Assembly: GCA_024643945.1 (NCBI GenBank)
Contig: JAHELX010000210.1
Span: 1 to 9,408, forward strand
Source: Anaerolineales bacterium
GTDB taxonomy: Bacteria; Chloroflexota; Anaerolineae; 4572-78; NAK82
Length of the DNA: 9,408 nt
Direction: 5' to 3'
A program made the translations under genes and the position numbers. Below the pieces are notes generated by a model that had not been told where the DNA came from, searched no databases, and saw nothing but the letters and a program-made list of their open reading frames with translations. Positions 5,565 through 9,408 of this stretch are shown piece after piece; within the stretch, counting starts at the first letter, position 1, and every line of letters starts with the position of its first letter.

Positions 5565-7886
5565 CTAGACTTTCTCCACCTGCACCATGATGGTGTGCTG
5601 CGCCGTGCCGAAGGCCAGCGGCGTCCAGCGCTCGGAGGTGAGCACGTTGACCGCGCCGCGCCGGTCAACCCCGTTCTCGTCCGGAGTCCACCAGGCCCCC
5701 TGCGGGATGTCCACCACGCCCGGCAAGATACGCCGGGTCACGCGGCAGGGCAGGATCGTCGCCCCGCGTTGGTTATAGACCTTGACCAGGTCGCCGTCGG
5801 CAATGCCGCGCTCCCCCGCGTCCAGCTCGTTGATAAAGACCCGCTGGGGAAAGGCTTCCTCCAGCCAGTCCACGTTGTCGTGGGTCGAGTGCACGCGGGG
5901 CATGTAGTGATGGCCGATGGCCTGCAGCGGATATTGCTCTGCTTCCGATCCGAAGGGGCTTTCCCACTCCTGGATATACTTGGGCACCGCCGGGATCTCG
6001 TCCGGATTCCCCATATTATATAGACGCTTCGAGAAGAGCTCAATCTTACCTGAGGGGGTGTCCAGCGGGTGTGCCTCGGGGTCGGCGCGGAAATCGGCCA
6101 GGGCCACCGCCGGCTGCGTAACGGGTTCCGCGTACACGCCGACGTTGGAGGCTTCGAACTCGTCCAGCGCGGGCAGCCCCGGAAAGCGGGTCTCGCGGTA
6201 GCGATCGAGGATCCACTCGACCCAGCCGCGCTCGTCACGGTCCTCGGTGTACCCAGTGCCGATGCCCAGACGTTCAGCCAATTCGGCGCAGATGCGGTAG
6301 TCGCTCTTGGTCTCACCGGGCGGCTCGACCAGCCTGGGCATGAGGATCAGTTCATCCCCGTATTTCCAGCCATCTTCCACGCCCCAGGTCTCGAACTGGG
6401 TGCAGGCCGGCAGCACCAGGTCGGCGAAGCGGCCGGTTGGGGTGAGAAAGTTGTCCTGCACGGCGATGAACTCCACCCGGCTTTCGTCGCGCAGGATTTG
6501 GGCGGTGCGATTGATATTAGCATGCTGATTGATCAGGGCATTGGTGGCCACGGCGTAAATCAGCTTGATGTCGTTGTCCAGCCGGTCGGTGCCGATGATG
6601 CCATCGGCACGCGTCATCTGCCTGCCACGCAGCACGGCCTCGGTCCACAGGAAAACGGGGATGCTGGCCTTAACCGGGTTCTCGCCCACCGGAAAGACGT
6701 TCCACAATGGCCCGCCATCCGGAGCTTGCAAGCCCAGCCCGCTGGCCCAGCCGCCGGGGACGCCCACATTGCCGGTAATAGCTGCCAGCACGCAGCCGGC
6801 TCGCACCACCTGCTCGCCGTAGGCGCGCCGCTGCATGCCATAGCCCTGGTACAGCACGCCCGGCTTGATGCTGGCGTATTCGCGAGCGATGCGGGCGATG
6901 GCCTGGCGCGGCACGGCGGTAATCTTTTCGGCCCACTCGGGGGTCTTGGGGATTCCGTCGCGGGTTCCCAGGATGTAATCCCGGTAGCTTTCGGCATGCT
7001 CGGCGCCGGCCGGCATCTGGGTCCCGTCGAAGCCGACGCAGTGAGTGCGCACGAACTCGGCGTCGAACAGGTCTTCGGTGATCATGACGTAGGCCATGGC
7101 ACTCATCATGGCTGCGTCGGTGCCGGGGCGGATGGGGATCCACTCGTCGGCCAGGCTGGCGGCGCTCAGGGTGTGACGCGGGTCGATGCAGACAACACGC
7201 GCCCCTTTCTGGCGGGCGAGCTTGACGAAAAAATCGCTGTTGGTGCCGTCGCGCATCTCGGCCGGGTTCCAGCCCCACATGAGGATGGTCCTGGCGTTCA
7301 GCCAGTCCTGGCGCTGGTTGCCGGTCTGCAGGGTGCCGTACACGTACGGGGTGGCGATGTTGATGGCGGCCCAGCTATAGCTGTTGTAGATGCCCAGGCA
7401 GCCACCGAACAGATTCATCAGGCGGCGCGCGGTCTGCGAGCCGTTGAGCTGGTTATAGCTGCCGGTGCCGTATGGCACGAACAAGGCGCTGTTGCCGTAG
7501 GTTTCCTGGACGCGGCGCATGTGGGCGGCCAGCGTGTCCAGGGCTTCGTCCCAGGAGATACCTTCGAATTTGCCGTCGCCGCGTTCACCCACGCGTTTCA
7601 GCGGGTATTGGAGCCGGCCGGGGTGATACTGGCGGCGCAGGTAGGCCCGCCCGCGCACGCAGGCCCGCAACTGCGGGGCGGCCAGCGAATCCGGGCGGTC
7701 GTCCGCGTCCAGGCGGGTAATGACCCCATCTTTGACGTGAGCCACCAGCAGGCAGCGCCCGCCGCAGTTATGGGCCGGACAACCCACCCGCACCAGGCGC
7801 TCTGGGGCGCCGTCCCCCTCGCCCGGGGCTGTGGGCCGCCTGCGGAATGAACTCAGCACATGGTTGATAAAGCCAGCTTGAGACAT
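5565..7886 (-). CDS. dmsA: molybdopterin oxidoreductase, DMSO reductase catalytic subunit DmsA/YnfE type, without a Tat signal
   Basis: Catalytic subunit with Mo-bis(PGD) and one [4Fe-4S] cluster, likely reducing an S- or N-oxide. The cluster motif C36-x4-C41-x3-C45-x30-C76 opens the protein. S171 in YNSYSWAAI aligns with the Mo-ligating Ser of DmsA (DYSSAQI). Stretches such as DEWIPIRPGTDAA, AYVMITEDLFDAEFV, KTPEWA, LINQHANINRT, LDTPSGKIEL, RVHST and the ending VQVEKV closely recall E. coli DmsA/YnfE, making this one of the surest calls. The N-terminus (MSQAGFINHVLSSFRRRPT...) has no twin-Arg motif followed by a hydrophobic stretch. The upstream TAA of the preceding gene is in the same frame, 9 nt before the ATG, so no longer start exists. 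There is no clear Shine-Dalgarno site, suggesting coupling to the gene before it. The actual substrate (DMSO, methionine sulfoxide, an N-oxide or another) is inferred only at family level. Confidence 0.95.
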   Translation of the reverse strand: MSQAGFINHVLSSFRRRPTAPGEGDGAPERLVRVGCPAHNCGGRCLLVAHVKDGVITRLDADDRPDSLAAPQLRACVRGRAYLRRQYHPGRLQYPLKRVGERGDGKFEGISWDEALDTLAAHMRRVQETYGNSALFVPYGTGSYNQLNGSQTARRLMNLFGGCLGIYNSYSWAAINIATPYVYGTLQTGNQRQDWLNARTILMWGWNPAEMRDGTNSDFFVKLARQKGARVVCIDPRHTLSAASLADEWIPIRPGTDAAMMSAMAYVMITEDLFDAEFVRTHCVGFDGTQMPAGAEHAESYRDYILGTRDGIPKTPEWAEKITAVPRQAIARIAREYASIKPGVLYQGYGMQRRAYGEQVVRAGCVLAAITGNVGVPGGWASGLGLQAPDGGPLWNVFPVGENPVKASIPVFLWTEAVLRGRQMTRADGIIGTDRLDNDIKLIYAVATNALINQHANINRTAQILRDESRVEFIAVQDNFLTPTGRFADLVLPACTQFETWGVEDGWKYGDELILMPRLVEPPGETKSDYRICAELAERLGIGTGYTEDRDERGWVEWILDRYRETRFPGLPALDEFEASNVGVYAEPVTQPAVALADFRADPEAHPLDTPSGKIELFSKRLYNMGNPDEIPAVPKYIQEWESPFGSEAEQYPLQAIGHHYMPRVHSTHDNVDWLEEAFPQRVFINELDAGERGIADGDLVKVYNQRGATILPCRVTRRILPGVVDIPQGAWWTPDENGVDRRGAVNVLTSERWTPLAFGTAQHTIMVQVEKV

Positions 7887-7895
7887 AGGAATACT

Positions 7896-9242
7896 TTAAG
7901 TGGGCGGTAGGCCGTTATCAAAGCAGTAGTACATGGTTTGATAGGGCAACCTGAAGTCGACCACGTCCTCCATTACATCCTCAGGGGCAGCTTTCTCAAT
8001 CAAGATACGCGCCATAAAGTCAGCAATCGTCTCCATCTCTTTCTCGCGCATGCCTAAACGGGTTACTTCGATGGTACCCATGCGCAAGCCGCTGGGGCGA
8101 TCCCAATCTTCCGGTTTGTCGTCAGGGATTAAGTTCTTGTTGGTGATGATGTTGGCTCGCGCCAATTGCCGGGCGACTTCCAGGCCACCGCCAAACTGGC
8201 GCACGTCAGCGATGACTTGTTGCGTCCGGGTATAACCCTTGTGCGCGCCCAGAACCGGGATGCCCCGCTGGTGTAACGCGGCCCCCAAGGCCTGAGCGTT
8301 ACGCACAATCTGGCGCATATATATCTCACCAAAAGCCAGCATCTCGGCGGCAGATACGGCCAAGGCTGCCACCCGGTTGACTTGATGCGTGGCAACCAGG
8401 GTCGGGAAGATCGCATCAGTAATTGGCACAGTAAGTTCCGGGTCATCCCAAAGGATGATGCCGCTCTGGGGGCCGCTAAACGTCTTTCCCGCCGATCCGG
8501 TCAATACCGCTACCCCTTCACGCATAGGGTCCTGGAATTGACCGCCGGCGACCAGGCCCAGTTGGTGCGCGCCGTCGAAAAAGATATACCCGCCCCATTC
8601 GGCCAAGACATCGCGCATGGCCTGGACAGGAAAAGGGAAAAGTGTCATGGACAGACCCAAGGCAAGCACCCTGGGCCGTACAAGCGGGGCCATCTTGCGG
8701 AACAGATCCAGGTCGACTTCCAGTTCAGTCGGGTCGAAGGGAACGTCGACAATCTTCAATCCGCGCACGCCGGCTGGTCCATCAAGGCGATTGCTGGAAT
8801 GACCGCCAAACGGTTGCGCCACGCTCATGATGACATCGCCTGGTTGGGTGAGGGCGGCGTATACAGCCATATTGCCGAGCATACTGCCCATCAGCCGGTG
8901 ATCGGCGTAGCGGGTGCGAAAGACCTGCTTGAGCAGCTCGATACACAGGGCCTCAATTTCGTCAATGTACTTGGTTCCCACGAACCAGCGGTTCACAGCG
9001 CCAATATGTCCTTCTGCGGCACGAATGCCGACCTCACTTGACAAAAGCGCCCGGGCTGTCGGGCTGGTGGGCGCCTCAGGGGCCAGCAAGTTGATACAGC
9101 GTTGGCCACGCCACTCTTCGTTCCGGGCTACCGCATCCAGTACGGCTTGTTGCATTTCCTGTACGGATTGGCAGGCATCTAGCACTGCCCGCGCTCGGGC
9201 CAGGACCTCAGGATCGTGGACTTCCAGCTCATTTTGAGGCAT
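7896..9242 (-). CDS. SHMT-like PLP-dependent enzyme (fold type I), divergent from GlyA
   Basis: A 448-residue protein that follows the serine hydroxymethyltransferase plan but with altered motifs. NLLAPEAPTSP (51-61) stands where GlyA has LIASEN-xTSP, keeping the catalytic-type Glu (E56). AEGHIGAVNRWFVG replaces AEGYPGKRYYGG, losing the Tyr pair. GGHSSN (146-151) matches the PLP-stacking His region, and DGAHQLGLVAGG (223-234) matches the Asp and His that hold the cofactor. SAGKTFSGPQSG (250-261) carries the predicted PLP lysine K253 in place of THKTLRGPRGG. RMGTIEVTRLGMREKEM (387-403) keeps the carboxylate-binding Arg region. It is the first gene of the operon in the window: the ATG at 9242 has GGGAGAG 7 nt upstream, and dmsA begins 9 nt after its stop. 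Aldolase, transaldolase or lyase chemistry on a beta-hydroxy or beta-substituted amino acid is possible. No confident -35/-10 pair was found upstream. Confidence 0.8.
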   Translation of the reverse strand: MPQNELEVHDPEVLARARAVLDACQSVQEMQQAVLDAVARNEEWRGQRCINLLAPEAPTSPTARALLSSEVGIRAAEGHIGAVNRWFVGTKYIDEIEALCIELLKQVFRTRYADHRLMGSMLGNMAVYAALTQPGDVIMSVAQPFGGHSSNRLDGPAGVRGLKIVDVPFDPTELEVDLDLFRKMAPLVRPRVLALGLSMTLFPFPVQAMRDVLAEWGGYIFFDGAHQLGLVAGGQFQDPMREGVAVLTGSAGKTFSGPQSGIILWDDPELTVPITDAIFPTLVATHQVNRVAALAVSAAEMLAFGEIYMRQIVRNAQALGAALHQRGIPVLGAHKGYTRTQQVIADVRQFGGGLEVARQLARANIITNKNLIPDDKPEDWDRPSGLRMGTIEVTRLGMREKEMETIADFMARILIEKAAPEDVMEDVVDFRLPYQTMYYCFDNGLPPT

Positions 9243-9320
9243 GGATTTTCTCTCCCATTCGTTGAAATATCAGGATACTCAATACTAAGGACTCGTAAAA
9301 ATATAAGTTCCCGCATCATC

Positions 9321-9408
9321 GCATGTCATTCTGCCACTAGGGTCCCCTCTGGGGAAGGCGAAGCCGAAGAATCTCCATTGAGTCGCCGGGGATTCTTCAC
9401 TCGCTGTG
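9321..9408. repeat. dispersed-type palindromic intergenic repeat, cut by the window edge
   Basis: Gene-free DNA upstream of the operon with nested inverted repeats. gaagaatctcc (9366-9376) pairs with ggggattcttc (9388-9398) at 10 of 11 positions. cccctctgggg (9344-9354) and ggcgaagcc (9358-9366) are smaller hairpins. Its style (gattcttc with gaatgaca on the minus strand) resembles intergenic repeats that recur in many bacterial genomes, but copy number cannot be judged from one window. It may continue past 9408. Confidence 0.5.

Noticed and set aside
4940..5668. Longer 242-residue start for dmsB
   Set aside because: The extra 35 residues overlap dmsA and have no family similarity; the ATG at 5563 with GGAG upstream gives the expected DmsB start.
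6069..7850. 593-codon open frame on the plus strand
   Set aside because: It lies wholly antisense to dmsA, whose protein matches a known family along its full length. The antisense translation is low-complexity in Ala, Gly, His and Val with no recognisable motif, as expected from GC-rich codon bias.
9243..9320. Promoter for the operon on the minus strand
   Set aside because: The best -35/-10 pair I could find (TTTACG, 16 nt, TATCCT) matches only 4 of 6 positions in each box, which is no better than chance in this AT-richer stretch.

Overview
The window is GC-rich, gene-dense bacterial DNA. Its layout (a tight operon with long antisense shadow frames) and its dispersed intergenic palindromes resemble Chloroflexota (Anaerolineae-like) or other environmental-genome contigs. 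This taxonomic guess is weak: it rests on style and protein flavour, not on a marker gene. No tRNA, rRNA, CRISPR array, integrase or full transposase gene is visible.

Layout. At 1-1125 (+) is the 3' part of a CocE/NonD-type alpha/beta-hydrolase; its start and nucleophile serine lie outside the window. It converges, with a 6-nt gap, on msrA (minus strand, 1132-1692). From 1693 to 2124 there is no gene. This space is almost filled by two short non-coding elements, each with terminal inverted repeats and flanking direct repeats: 1733-1969 with 10-bp repeats, and 2007-2128 with 8-bp repeats. From 9242 down to 2125 runs a tightly packed minus-strand operon. In transcription order it holds an SHMT-like PLP enzyme, dmsA, dmsB, dmsC, a GNAT acetyltransferase with a broken frame, a cysteine-synthase-fold PLP enzyme and a hotdog thioesterase. 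Intergenic gaps are 16 nt or less, and several genes overlap. The right edge (9321-9408) carries another dispersed-type palindromic repeat upstream of the operon.

How it may work together. dmsABC encodes a DMSO-reductase-type complex: a Mo-bisPGD catalytic subunit, a four-cluster Fe-S subunit and a membrane anchor. Unlike E. coli DmsA, this catalytic subunit has no visible Tat signal, and an in-frame stop 9 nt upstream rules out a longer N-terminus, so it probably acts on the cytoplasmic side. It shares a transcript with two PLP enzymes of amino-acid type, a thioesterase and an acetyltransferase. Removing the two short elements in silico restores a longer thioesterase C-terminus (four extra codons) and leaves only 43 nt between its stop and msrA. 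The sulfoxide-repair gene msrA therefore looks like the ancestral last gene of the same operon. A sulfoxide or sulfur-amino-acid redox module is a reasonable hypothesis. The true substrate cannot be read from the sequence.
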